A stretch of 64,000 bases of DNA from Siderastrea radians (lineage: Eukaryota; Cnidaria; Anthozoa; Scleractinia; Rhizangiidae), in NCBI GenBank assembly GCA_964017195.1, contig OZ024897.1:8445951-8509950 (forward strand). Reading direction: 5' to 3'. This document shows positions 1 through 11,535 of the stretch, piece after piece. Position 1 is the stretch's first letter; each line of letters starts with the position of its first letter. The notes below the pieces were generated by a model. That model was not told where the DNA came from. It made no database searches and worked only from the letters and a program-made list of their open reading frames with translations. Position numbers and translations under genes: made by a program.

Positions 1-90
1 ATTAACCTAGTACGCATTCTCAATGAGTGCATCAAAATTTCAAAAACAATTGACACCTACCTGTTTTCTTAGTATAACAACAAAAGTGGA

Positions 91-151
91 GGTGGTCGCG
101 TGGGTGAAAGGCGCGAGACACCAGAGCGAAGAGTCGTAGGTTCGAGTCCAC
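91..151 (+). repeat. tRNA-like sequence, probable SINE head
   Basis: The segment has a B-box-like stretch (GGTTCGAGTCC) near 139-149 and an A-box-like stretch about 50 bases upstream, spaced as in a tRNA gene. No clean acceptor stem or CCA-type end could be paired, so a tRNA-derived SINE or tRNA pseudogene is more likely than a working tRNA. Confidence 0.4.
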
Positions 152-596
152 ACTTTATAGGGGTTATTCTAATATGGCTTGGGGGTCGAATAACCTCTCC
201 CCGGGTGTAGATGAGATCGTCACGATAAAATGGGAAAACTTTCATTAATTTTTGCCCTCAAAATGGTTCCTGTGACTCTTTTTTACTACATCCTTTAAAA
301 GTTTGATGTTTTTAGTTTTCAAAGCCGATGTATCCTACTACAATTTAAAGTGAAAAATTTTCAAACACTCGACACAGTTTTATGAGTAGGGTAGACTGGT
401 ATCCAAGATCTAGATTTAATACATTTGCCAATTTTCGGACGAGCGATGCTCGTAAAGAACTTTAAATTTTCCCCTCTTTACCCAAACTGATTTCGGCGAG
501 TGGAAAGAAAAATCGGTCCGTAATAGTTAGGTAACTCGTGTACAGAATTTGTTTTTAAATTATTAAGTCACGATTAAGTGGTTGTCACATCTTAAA

Positions 597-651
597 AGAT
601 AATCAAAAAAGCAAAATGATTCTTACGGAAGAAAAACGGCAGAAGCTTAAC
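597..651 (+). repeat. 55-bp direct repeat, copy 1 (copy 2 at 2787-2841)
   Basis: A segment around the word GAAGAAAAACGGCAGAAGCT recurs about 2.2 kb downstream with only a few substitutions. The two copies lie in the same orientation on either side of the nested inverted-repeat elements at 737-2553. They may be the remains of one older repeat split by later insertions, or a duplication. Confidence 0.55.
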
Positions 652-736
652 CAGCGATCAGGCTCTATTTTCATTTCGCTTGGTAAACCATTCCCACCGG
701 AAAACCCGATCCGCGAAACAAGCGAGCGATCCACGT

Positions 737-1281
737 AAAGGTCGGTACACACGACGGGACTAGTCCCTGCGACTGGTCACTGCGACTAGTCCCGGGGACC
801 AAGTCCCTTCGTCTGCACTACCCATTCTGGTCAAAAAATGTTGTCGCATTGGTCCCTGCGAGTTTGAATTCGTGGAACCACTGCGACCAAATGAAAAAAT
901 TTCATCGGATCTTTTACTTTTTTTCCAGTTGACCTTGTCTGTATTGGGAGTCTTGATCGAGCAGTTGTCTTTTTACGCTTCTGTACCAGCAATATAGGAC
1001 ATTGGAGAAAAAACTTTATCGAATTGCAAATGACAAACACTGATAGACTGCACGAGGTATGAACCGGTTTGTAGTTGAATTATTTTAATATTCTGTGGTT
1101 AATCTAGTAAATTCGGTTTCACTGTCGTGGATCGCTTTATTTTTTGTCTCCACATTTCGGCGAATTTCAGTTAACTAAATTTAAACCCTTCAAGGGACTT
1201 GTCCCCGCAACTATTTCCTTCGTGTACACACTACAGGGGACCAGTCGCAGGGACTAGTCCCCTCGTGTGTGCCGACCTTAA
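737..1281. mobile_element. MITE with about 45-bp terminal inverted repeats
   Basis: The left end (AAAGGTCGGTACACACGA, then GGGACTAGTCCCTGCGACTGG) is matched in reverse complement at 1225-1281. The interior has no coding potential and contains further copies of the GGGACTAGTCCC-type motif. This is a non-autonomous DNA element. The superfamily is not assigned because no target duplication is clear. Confidence 0.65.
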
Positions 1282-1283
1282 AG

Positions 1284-1564
1284 GCGCTGTTACACGAGGC
1301 AATATTCTCCTGCAACTTGCAACGCGATGATAACGAGAGCGTTGCGAAACAAGTTACAGAATACATGTTACACGGTGCAACTTATCTCGCTACGCTGCGA
1401 AAAGTAGACGACTAGTCTACGTTTCCTGCAACTCGCAACACAAGTTTTCGTTGCTAGACAAGTTGCCAAGAGGGGGTGTTACACGCACAATTTCGTCTAC
1501 AACTTGTCTCGCAAGAGCGTTGCGTTGCAAGTTGCAGGGAAAATTGCCTCAGGTAACAGCACCT
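1284..1564. mobile_element. MITE, GCTGTTACACGAGGCAAT family, copy 1
   Basis: The ends form inverted repeats: GGCGCTGTTACACGAGGCAA at the left and its near complement (TTGCCTCAGGTAACAGCACC) at the right. The interior is rich in TGCAACTTGCAAC-like palindromic words. A related element lies at 32409-32753, a partial end at about 2551-2580 and another partial copy near 38587-38690, so this is a dispersed family. No coding capacity. Confidence 0.65.
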
Positions 1565-1567
1565 GTG

Positions 1568-2553
1568 TAAGGCTCCAAAAATTAGTATCCGGATTTTTGG
1601 GAATTTCATTTTGGTCCAGGGGATTTTTTGGGGTTTCGCTTCAAGCCCAAGGGATTCTGGCCTGCGTGTAGACGACTCCTATTTCCCTAGGAGACGCCTG
1701 CGCGCAGGCTAAAGGGAATTTTTTGTTTTAAATCTTCGGCACCACTCGCTGGTTGATCGTCGTGGTTGTTCAGTCCTTACAGTGTTTGACTGAAGCAAAT
1801 CCAAGGGAAACGTGCCATGGTTCGAAAAGTGTAATATTGTAATATTTAACTATGGTTTCAATCTACCCTAGAGGGATTGTTGTCGCCTAGCTATCTATCA
1901 AGAAAAAAAAAATACCTTGCCACTTGCTTGCATTTCACAGGGGCTCCCAACGAGAATCGAAAAAATCGGAAAATTTAACCAAATCACTTAAAATATCGTT
2001 CTCTGTTTTCTCAGATTGTTCTATGACCTTTCACTGAAGAGGTATTTGTGTAAGCTACCAAAGATTGATGCATTTGGATTCTTTAGCTGAAATGTTAAGT
2101 TGCAGAAAATTTTAGGGAACGGACTCTTAATACATTGGAATCCCGATTTATCAAACCCTCGATTTTTCGAACCTCCCGATTTTTCGAACCATGGCACGTT
2201 TCCCTTGGATTTGCTTCAGTCAAACACTGTAAGGCCGATTTTTCGAACCCTCGATTTTTTAAAACTTCCGATATTTCAAACCAATTCTTGCCTCCCATGG
2301 AAGAAATTTATAAGATATTTACCTTCAATTTCTCAAACCCGCAGGATAGTACTACTCAGTAGCTTTATTTGAGTGGTCACATTTCAGGATTTTTTTCTCA
2401 AACTCAAAAGGTAGAACCACCTTCTGTTACAGAGTAAACAGTACGAAGGAAAGTACTGCTCAGTGCATTTCATTCACTCATTAGGCCCCTGGACCAAAAT
2501 GACATGAAAATGAAATTCCCAAAAATCCCATCCTAAATTTTGGAGCCTTACAC
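1568..2553. mobile_element. Composite inverted-repeat element
   Basis: About 55 bp at 1568-1620 (beginning AGGCTCCAAAAATTAGTATC) is the inverted copy of 2488-2553. A second inner pair, 1776-1827 against 2181-2232, is almost perfectly complementary over about 50 bp and includes the word AAATCCAAGGGAAACGTGCC. The TTCGAACC-rich interior resembles pogo/Tigger-type ends. The short open frames on both strands here are by-products of the palindrome, not genes. Confidence 0.55.
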
Positions 2554-2841
2554 AGGCGCTGTTACACGAGGCAATTTTCCCGCGGGTGCTGCTTATTTAT
2601 ACAAGGTGAATCTAAGTTTCGAGTCTTAAGTAAAATCCTAAACTGTGACCATTCAAATGAAAGCTATCAAGAACTTAACAGGAGTGCCTGTCCACTGCCA
2701 TGCTATTTCTGTTTGCTTTCCAAGCACAGAAGGTGATATAATACAAAAAAACTTCACTATAGCTTTCACAAAGACAACAAACATCTAAAAAGATAATAAA
2801 AACAGCAAAATGATCCTTACGGAAGAAAAACGACAGAAGCT

Positions 2842-3648
2842 TAACCTTTCGTGCCACCTTCGAATTTTTCGAGCCAATTTCCGTTTCCCTAGGAGGTTCG
2901 AAAAATCATGGGGTCCCCTTTTTTTCTGAGCCGCTACTGATCAGCTTTCCGAAAATGCTAGCTGACCTTTTTCACGTTCTAACCGACAAATTTGTCCCTC
3001 CGAAAACAAAAGGAATTAATTTTCTGATGTTACGAAAGTTTGAGGAGATATTTCGCTTAAAAACGTAAGTTTTTCATGACAATTAAATCCGAATTTCCGA
3101 GGTGGTTAAGGCTTTTCGAGCCGATATTGGCCGTTTCCATACTAGAGACGGACAATCCGTCTGATTAGAAACGTATACCTGCCAACTCTCACGCATTATG
3201 CGTGAGTCTCGCGCCTGTGGATCCAAGAAATTGATCTCACGCATCGTGGACAATTTCTCACGCCTGACAAATCCGAACGGCTTGTAAACGGGGCCTAATA
3301 AACGGCGCTTAATGTCGAGTTTGAGTCCTAACTGTATCAGAACGCGCTAAAATGTCGCGTTTCAGTTTGCCATCAGAAAAGTTTCAAATAGCTTTGTCAG
3401 TGTTCAGAAATCGTCGGAACACCTTTGGACATTTTGGGTAGCGTTCGGAAGTCTTTGAGAATCGTCGGAGGTCGCCGGAACGTTTTCGGAAATCCCGGTC
3501 ACGAGGAGACTAAAATCTCACGCATTTGACTCAGAAAAAGTTGGCCGGGTATTCTAAATCTCTGCAAATTTTTGTGCAAAAGGTAGAGTTCATTTTACTT
3601 GTTCATACACGACTCAGTCTACAGATGACGGATGGAAAAAACCGTAGG
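2842..3648. other. Gene-free stretch
   Basis: No convincing coding frame, RNA gene or well-bounded element is visible. The segment holds degenerate CTCACGCAT-type repeated words near 3190-3260 and 3515-3535 and ends at the left target duplication of the retrotransposon. Confidence 0.5.
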
Positions 3649-3845
3649 TAACTAAATAATAGTTTTTTTTTTTTAATAACCATACTTTATTTAAGCACCA
3701 CAAATAGTTTACATCTGCATTACAATAATAACAAAAAAAAACAACAACAACAAAAAAACATGAACTAATAAATAGCTACAAATACATTACAAACAAATCA
3801 ACTAAAGAAAAAAAAAACAGTAAAGTACATAGATAGTTAGGTGCT

Positions 3846-4292
3846 CTAAATAGAAACAAGGTCTCGGATCTGCGTCTTGTCTATTTCAAGCTTATTTTTC
3901 AAAAAAGCCAAATAACCGCTAAAACAAAAAGGGTCTTCATTTTTAGCTGCAACATAAATGTACTGTTTGGCTACTAGTAAACAGTAGTTGATGCCTTGAA
4001 ATAATCTTTTCTGCGGTTTAAGGGCATATAGGATATCGCGTTCCCGAAGGCTAATCTGTACATCATTCTTGGAATTCCACCAATATGCAAAATCAGACCA
4101 AAATAGTTTAGTGTAATGACATTCTACAAAGAGGTGTATTAGCGTTTGTCTGAGATTGCAAAGGTAACATTTGTCATCTTCAGCTAACCTATCTCTGAAG
4201 AGCATGCTTTTTGTGTACAAGATGTTGTGATTGATTTTAAATTGAAACATTGCCAGTCTGACATCTGAAGTTAGCTTAAAAAGGAAGCTCAT
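3846..4292 (-). pseudogene. Retrotransposon ORF2 C-terminal fragment
   Basis: An open stretch of 148 codons that includes RDRLAEDDKCYLCNLRQTLI followed by HLFVECH. The CxxC then H and C spacing fits the zinc-binding domain found C-terminal to the reverse transcriptase in L1/Tx1-type elements. It is the 3' part of the LINE and is followed after about 170 bp by its poly(A) tail. The start codon is incidental, because the frame is a relic of a longer polyprotein. Not expected to be functional. Confidence 0.8.
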
Positions 4293-4373
4293 AAATGCAA
4301 GCGATTTCTTGAGTAGTTAAACCTGCCTTTTGAAGTCTGACTTCAGAGGTAGGTTTCTGAAAAATGTTTTTGG

Positions 4374-4568
4374 TCATTTCGATTCTACAACGATAAGACT
4401 TTCACCACCGTTTTTTGTAACTTCTTCGTTGTTACTAGCTTTGAGCGTCTTTTTGCAAGACATAGGGATAGCATTTAATAGTCTTACGTATTGAAAGAAG
4501 TTTGTCTTTATGCCAAAGGTACGCTGGAATACATTCAACGAGATAAATTTTCCATCCTTGTTTATCAA
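4374..4568 (-). pseudogene. Retrotransposon ORF2 post-RT fragment
   Basis: This frame encodes a segment containing NKDGKFISLNVFQRTFGIK, typical of the poorly conserved region between reverse transcriptase and zinc-binding domain in L1/Tx1-like ORF2 proteins. It is separated from the C-terminal fragment by a frameshift. It lies closer to the motif-A fragment (about 4706-4891) than a full-length element would allow, showing an internal deletion of most of the reverse transcriptase. Confidence 0.6.
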
Positions 4569-4705
4569 ATCTTTTGTAACGGCTTCATACCACGACTGAT
4601 AAAAAACTGATTTTCCTGCAATTATTGTGTGTTGGTTATTCCAAATGATTTCATTCTCTAAATCGGTCGGTGGAGGGTGTTCGAGTCACAATCTGATGCC
4701 AGGCA

Positions 4706-5985
4706 TCAAGCACATCCCTGTAAAATAATGGTAAGCCAGGTATCAACGAAAGAGTTTAAGTGAGAAATTGCACTCAAATAGGAGTTCCCCTCCAACGTCA
4801 ATACCGTCAAACGCCTTTTTTGGAAATCCAAAAATAAGGCGATACCGGGGATATTTAGATTTTGACAACGCTCCAATATGTCCGAAAGCAAACGAATATT
4901 TTGCCCAATAAAGCGTTTTCTGACATAACCTGTTTGATCACTGTGGATGATACAAGGCAGGATTTTGGATAATCTTGAAGCTATTGCTCTGGTAGCGAGT
5001 TTATAAGCAGTATTCAGCAGGGAAATCGGCCTCCAGTTTTCAAGTAACGTTTTGTCCTTGTCTTTCTTCGGGATAAGGGTAATAATCCCTCTTCTTCAGG
5101 AAATGGCCAATTCACTACACTCAAAAGCATAATTTAGACTGTCAACAAGTTCTTGGCCCAAATAATCCCAGAACGTTAAATAAAACTAAACCGAAAGGCC
5201 GTCCGTACCGGGCGATTTGTTTTTGGCCATTTGCTTCAGAGACGAGAGACACTCATCTTTTGTGAGAAGACCTTCACATGTTTGCTTTTGAACTTTAGAT
5301 ATTTTAGGTAGCGCCGGGTTATTAAAGAAGAAGTTGAACTGCTCGTCGCCAGAACTCACCCCCGTGGAAGAGTAAAGCTCTTTGTAGAAACGATACTCCT
5401 CATTTAAGATTTCTTGAGGCTCAGTTATCGTGGCTTTGTTCGGTAGCCTTAGCTCTGTTATGTATTTAGTACTATGATTTCTCCTTTCCAAGCGATAAAA
5501 GCATTTGGAGTTGCGCTCACCCTGTTCGCATCAGCGAGCTCTACTCCGCACCATCCCCCCCCCCCCTTGGTTTTGAGCAGTGATAATTTATTTAATTTGA
5601 ATTTTAAATTGTAAAATTCAGTCACATTCTCCTGCGATGGATCCAGACTTAATTTCTTTTGTAGCTTACATAGTTCGTTTTGCAACAATTCTTCCTCATT
5701 TCTGCGCTGAAAAGCAAGCCTTTTCGAGTAAAATCATGTGAAACTTAGTATTTCCATTTTGATCATATCCCAGTAGAGCCTTTTGTCAGTGACGCAGCGA
5801 TATTCTTCTTTATACTTCTTTATGTTTGTTTTGAGATCAGCAATAAACTTACTATCTTTTAACAGGGAATTGTTGAACTTGAAAAAACCCGGCCCACGCT
5901 TCTCATAATCTTTAAGACAAGAGATAGAAGGAAACTGCCGCATGATCTGAAAAAGAGACTGGAACTATCTTGCATTCTTTTATCG
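4706..5985 (-). pseudogene. Retrotransposon endonuclease end and RT N-terminal half, broken
   Basis: Minus-strand frames 5943-5734, 5688-5458, 5491-5186 and 4891-4706 together cover the end of the endonuclease, the linker and the first part of the reverse transcriptase. Visible motifs are SDHAAV in one frame and GPGFFKFNNSLLKDSKF in the next after a shift, then QMAKNKSPGTDGL and later PGIALFLDFQK. A C-rich run near 5560-5572 has disrupted the frame. Several shifts and stops show this copy is dead. Confidence 0.75.
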
Positions 5986-8174
5986 GTCGGCTTAATTTTA
6001 TTTTTTAAACCTCTTTAGAAAATGAAAAACGAATTTCGTGTAATTAATTTTTTAATTTTCATTTTTTTCTGAAGCTCGAAAAAAGAAAAATGAATATAAG
6101 TTTGGTTAATTTCATTTTTTAACCTATTCAAAAAAATGAAAAACAAATTCCGTGTGGTTCATTTTTCAATTTTCATTTTTTCTGGAAAATTGAAAAATGA
6201 AAAATGAATCGAGTTTTTGCTTAATTTTTCATTTTTATGAAAAAATTGGAAAATAAAAAATAGACAGAAATTCATTTTTCATTTTTCTTAAAAAATAAAG
6301 TGTCACTTTATACGTGCTTTCGGAGTCACGTAATTTACGCATTTCGCGCGCACTTTTTCGCTAAGTTGAAGAGCGAAATGGCTGAACTCTCTTCGGGGTC
6401 TGGGAAATTCAGATGAATTTACCACATTATCAAGAGGACGTGGTGAGGCCAGAGTGGATTGAAAGCTGAAGAAAACGTAAGTAAACAGGGACAGACTGTC
6501 AGTTATGTTTGGGGTAAGTTAACTGATGCGAAATCAACGCTTCTATTCATGAAACGTGCAGCAGTCGATTGAACGCCATTTTGGTGAAGCTTTTCGTAGG
6601 TCTTGTTACAGAAGCTGAAGGGTGAAGCGCCTAAACATGAAACAAAAAGTCATTTGAACCCTTTCATGGCGTAGTTAATTTACTGTAGTTATCCTTCCCA
6701 CATTTCAGCTCGAAAAAAGCTCCATTCACCTGGTTGACGAGTTTCAAGGAGATACGGGAATGGCCTTCGAAGGATGAAAGGTTTGATCTCTCCTCTTTTT
6801 CAGATGGTAGCTTTCTGATGGTCGAGGTTAACAGCCTCAGCTCGAATGTATTCGGTAAAAGGTCTTTAAGTTCAGTTACTTCCACAACACTGCAACAACA
6901 GCCGGTTCATTCTCTCCTTAGTTCAGGTGAATGGTAACTACAGTAAATTAAGTACCTCATTATAGGAAATTAACGACGCATGTCATTAACACGAATTTTT
7001 ATGCACTTTAATTTACGTCATTGTTAAGTTAAATTACACCTTTTTACAGCAAAGTTACATGCCATCTACCTCTCCGTCAGAGTCAGTCGACACATCGTCA
7101 TTCAATATTAATTTTAAAATGTCTTTACATTCGTCAAAGTAATGATCATTATCTCCAAGGGGATAGCTCGGCTTCTTTTACTTTCTTGTGCAAAATGCCC
7201 AATCGCTTTTTTTTCCATTTCACAGCCACCTCAATACTACGTATTTCCGCCTTGAACAAGCGGAGAAGGCTTGTGTCTAATAGATTTGACCTCACCTCTT
7301 GTGTCAGCTCCTCTCTGCAGTGCATACCAGATATATCGGCTGAGATCTATTGGAATATGTCCGACAGTAGGAGGAAAAAGGGAGGGGGGGCATCAAATAA
7401 AGCATCGATTTCGTGTTAAATATATGCACGTAAACATATACCCCACGGAAAATGGCGTTAATTAAATGGATGTAAACTTTTCGAAAATTCGTGTTAATTT
7501 TGTAACGCGTAGATTTTGTTCGCGTTGTTAAAATGCTTTGTTACATTCCTATAATAAGGTACACCGTACCCAGATCTCCTGTGGAGGAAGCCGACGAGAT
7601 TACGTAACATGTTTAGCCGCTTCACCCTTCAGCTGATGTCTTCTCAGCTTCTGTAATAAGACCTACGATAAGCTTCACCGAAATGGCGTTCAATTTACTG
7701 CTGCACGTTTCATGAATAGAAGCGTTGATTTCGTATCAGTTGACTTACCCCAAACATAACTGACAGTCTGTCCGTGTTTACTTTTAAAAGTTTTCTTCAG
7801 CTTTCGATCCACTCTGGCCTCACCACGTCCTCTTGACAATGTGATAAATTCGTCTGAATTTCCCAGACCCGAAGAGAGTTCAGCCATTTCGCTCTTCAAC
7901 TTAGCGAAAAAGTGCGCGCAAAATGCGTGAATTACGTGATTCTGAAAGCACGTATAGAGTAACACTTTATTTTTTTAGAAAAATGAATCTCTTTCTATTT
8001 TTCATTTTTCAATTTTCCAGAAAAAATGAAAATTGAAAAATGAACCACACGGAATTTGTTTTTCATTTTTCAGTTTTCGAGCTTCAGAAAAATATTAAAA
8101 TTAAAAAATGAATTACACGAAATTCGTTTTTCATTTTCTAAAGAGGTTAAAAAAAGGAAATTGAGCCGACACTT
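5985..8174. mobile_element. Foldback element with arms of about 600 bp, nested in the LINE
   Basis: The segments 5985-6640 and 7600-8174 are inverted copies of each other around a 0.95-kb centre. The outer parts (about 5990-6310 and 7970-8174) are A/T-rich iterations of a TTTTTCATTTTTC-like word. The inner parts share a well-conserved non-repetitive 330-bp segment. On the minus strand the right arm keeps a 91-codon frame (7690-7965) containing ELSSGLGNSDEFITLSRGRG; the left arm carries the same sequence broken by stops. Ends begin GTCGGCT. The insertion splits the LINE endonuclease. No transposase was recognised in the centre. Confidence 0.75.
6650..7590. other. Centre of the foldback element, no recognised gene
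   Basis: The unpaired core between the two long arms contains only short frames of no recognised family and a G-run at 7383-7389. A short inverted pair near 6672-6690 and 6935-6952 (TTAATTTACTGTAGTTA and its complement) suggests an inner, smaller palindromic unit. No transposase signature seen. Confidence 0.45.
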
Positions 8175-8182
8175 TTCATTTT

Positions 8183-8491
8183 TCAGTTTTGCAAAAAAAT
8201 GAATGACCCCAACATACACGCATTCATATGCCGCCAAACATCTTTCAAATCTAGGGTTCTCCAGAGATTAGAAATAGCTTGGATGACAGAGCTTTTTTCC
8301 CCAATGGGGCAGCCTCCACTTTTATCACTTGGTGAAAGAGTGCAATTAAAATCACCTCCAACAATAATATTTTCATTTACATATCTTGAAAGCTTACACT
8401 TAAGGTTGTAGAAAAAATTTACTTGTTGTGCTAAATCATTTGGAGCATATATGTTGACAAAAACATACGTCATATTATCAATTTGAATATT
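8183..8491 (-). pseudogene. Retrotransposon endonuclease fragment
   Basis: The reading frame has VFVNIYAPND and IIVGGDFNCTLSPSDKSGG, matching the central strands of the AP-endonuclease-like domain of non-LTR elements. The N-terminal part is lost by 5' truncation. The frame stops at 8183 where the foldback element begins, and the missing endonuclease end is found at about 5985-5926 on its other side, which confirms the nested insertion. Confidence 0.8.
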
Positions 8492-8647
8492 TAACTAAAG
8501 AACAGTTAATGTATAACTTTCAACCTCGGCCTTCCATTTCTCAAAATGTCTAAATAAGAGTTGTGTCGTATTATATTTGCGAACTGATCGAAACAACAGA
8601 GTCGACGGTTCTCTTGCTGTTCTGTAATTTTGTTCCGAGGAAAAGCG

Positions 8648-11497
8648 ATGATGCGATGGCGAAGACATAAAAAGAAATTGGTCGTGGGCATCCTTTTATT
8701 GTCCATACTCTATGCTGTACTTCATTTTCAGCGAAAAGAGCGTGGTGTTAATCAAGGAGACAAAATTATTGTTCCCTCACGCATTCCGAAGACTTTCGTC
8801 ATCACGCGTGGGACGGCAAAGGGGTTTTTGAATGTGGCTATTTGGGAAGAAATATGTGGTCATGAAATGCAGTCGCTGAAAGCATTTCCTCTTTTTCCAC
8901 ACGGACCTTCAAGACGGTTACGAACGTCAAGTCTGCGACTTCACTTCAAGCCAGAATTTGAAGATTTTGGACTACGAATATTTGGATTTCTCTCTCCCAA
9001 CGAATCTGGGAGTTACACTTTTTATCTGGCGTCGAGTGGGACTTCAGAATTGTGGATAAGCGCGGATTCAAAGCCAGAAAACAGTAAATTGATCGCAAAC
9101 ACGACTGCTGCAGGTCTAAGCTGGAAATACAGTGATAATACTCCATTTCTTGCGGAAAAGCGTTACTATTTGGAAATTATACTCAAACATGGAAGCCACG
9201 TAAAAGGAAAGCTTAATCATCTCCATGTTACATGGAAATCTTCATCTTGGAAAGAACAAGAACCGAGAGAAATCCCTGCGGATGTGTTAATTGCTTATGA
9301 AATTGACTCGAATGGAGTTGATCACGTTCGGCACACGGGAGTTGTCCTTCCAATTCACTTAGAACACCGAGATCCCAGGTTTGTAAACGACGAAGTAAAA
9401 CGCCGTGCAGAAATGTACCTTCTTCCTTTCATCAGTGAAAGTGATTCTAAGGATCTGTTCCCCCCATGCCAATACAATCCGTCATACATCGTGAGGAGTC
9501 CTTTAGAGAGGTACGAAGGAATTTGGGAGATGCACTATACATCAATTTACCCTTACGACCACGCAGATATCGTAGAGCCTAAACCAGAAGGAGTGGGCGA
9601 TTTCTTGAATTTCGGCAATGACCCATTGGATGAAAATACTGCAAAGGCAATCGCATCTCAAGTCTGGGAGCAGATGCAGAGAGAACATACTGGGTAAGTG
9701 ACATTATTCTTTCAAACTTTGAGGAGGGCTGGGGGTTGGAGGGGTCCTATAATGTGGAAAGGGTGGGGGGGGGAACATGGGGGTTTAAACTTCCCACTTC
9801 CCATACCCTTCAATCCTGTCCCCACCCTATTTTTGTTGGCTCCTGCCTCTGTGTGCTTTTTCGATCACAAAATTGCACAATGTTGTGTACTTTCCCTATT
9901 TCACCTGCTTCCCGCCACCTTGGGAATCCCACCTCCTGCCCCCTCTATTCCCACCTCCTGTACACCTCCCACCCCCTTTTCTCCCGGGTTCCCCCCCCCC
10001 TGTACCCCTCCACCATAATGATAGTAAATGTTACTTCCAGTGGATGGGGATGGAGGGTGGAGGGGTGTTACATGTGGGTCACAGGTAGCAGTGGCAGGTC
10101 ACAGGTCGTGAAGCACAGGTTGCACGTGCCAGACAAACAATGTGTCTGTTTCACGACAGTGAATACCATGTCCCAGGTAGTAGGTCACAGGTAACAGGTT
10201 GCTGCCTGACACAGGTAAAGGGTCAAAGGTAATGGGTCACTGACAAGAGACCATGAGAAGCGCATTAGAGGCAGCAAAAAGCTAGCAAGTCACTAATAAT
10301 AGGTCACATGTAGCGAGTAGGCAAGCAGTCACAGTTAACAAGGTACATGTAGTGGACGTTGGAACACAGCAGGTTGGTAGCAGGTTGTGGGTGACAGTTA
10401 ATATTTCAAAAGCAGCAGGTAGTAGGTGTCAGGTAGTAGGTGACTGGCCTGAAACAGTTCACAGATGACAGGCCACTGCTAACAAGTTTATTTCCAAACA
10501 GTTCTTTCAATGCTAATGTCTCAAGTGCAATTCTGCCACTCATGACTTGAATCACAGTTCTATTGTTTTGGTATGCTTTGAAAGTCACACAGAATTTTTT
10601 TGGGAGAATTACCTAGCCATTTTTTTTTTTTGAGTTTCACTTTGTCTTGTGTATTGTTTCATCTATATGCCTATGACCTGCTGCTCATGACCTGTCTCCT
10701 GTGACCCACTACCTGGCTATGACCCGGCTCAAATAGACATAAGCCACTGACCAGGGGTGGGAACCAGGAGTAAAGGGCACAAACCCCACTGTGCCCCTCC
10801 CCCCAGATGGTTTTACAGTTGTTTTTGTTGTAGAGCATTGCATCCCTATAGTAACCAAAGGGCCCTCATTCCAAGAATTTATTCTCACTGTACCAACACC
10901 AGAAACCTGAGGGCCCTGTTACAATCCCACCCTTCCTAAAACTCGGACCTCCCTTGGCCTCAGGGAATTCCTTGTCACTGGGCTACCACTAGAAGCCCAG
11001 GACCTGGTATACTCAGGAATTCTTGATTTTCACAAGGCACAGAGGAGTCATATTTGACTGTAACTGCAAATTGCTCTTTGTTGATATGGATGTGTCTGAA
11101 CATAGTGTCATGCAATCTTATTATACATCTTGTGAAATCTTATCCTCAAGCACAGAAGTGATAATGGTTGCCTGCCCGGTAAAATGATTTTTGCTTGAAG
11201 GGCAATGATTGTAGAAAACGAAGCCCACAGCTGTCACTGCTGTATGCAGCTTTCAGCTTGAGAATAAAATTTTACCTGATCTGTGACAAGATCGCATGAT
11301 GATTTATTTGGTCACATTCATATATCAACAAGATAAATTTTCTCAGTGAATTAAGTTGAAACTACAGTCAGAATATTAATGACTCCTCCATGCCCTGTGG
11401 ATTCCTTGGCATTTTGTTCCTGGACTGCTGAGTTTCCCCAGAAGCCAGTAGAGGAAGCATTGTTGTGAGGTTGGAATGTCTGACCCCTAGAAACTGT

Positions 11498-11535
<38 letters not shown>

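Larger units (their letters stand above)
3663..8491 (-). mobile_element. Degenerate 5'-truncated non-LTR retrotransposon (L1/Tx1-like)
   Basis: Read on the minus strand, the element runs from an endonuclease fragment near 8490 to a poly(A) tail at 3674-3663 (12 T on the plus strand). Recognisable pieces in order are: endonuclease strands (NIYAPND, then GGDFNCTLSPSDKSGG), the endonuclease SDHAAV motif at about 5926-5945, a linker with GPGFFKFNNSLL, the start of the reverse transcriptase (NKSPGTDGL), the motif-A region (IALFLDFQK) and a C-terminal CxxC...H...C domain. Frames are broken by several stops and shifts. The reverse transcriptase stretch between about 4690 and 4570 is deleted, so the catalytic YxDD is missing. 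The flanks 3649-3662 and 8492-8505 match at 12 of 14 bases (TAACTAAATAATAG / TAACTAAAGAACAG), a diverged target-site duplication. A separate 2.2-kb element has inserted at 5985-8174. Confidence 0.85.

Noticed and set aside
2095..2372. Overlapping 67-90 codon frames
   Set aside because: They arise from the palindromic TTCGAACC-rich element; opposite-strand frames mirror each other.
9698..10194. Proline-rich frames after exon 1
   Set aside because: Translations of a C-run/G-run low-complexity intron segment with no acceptor or family match.
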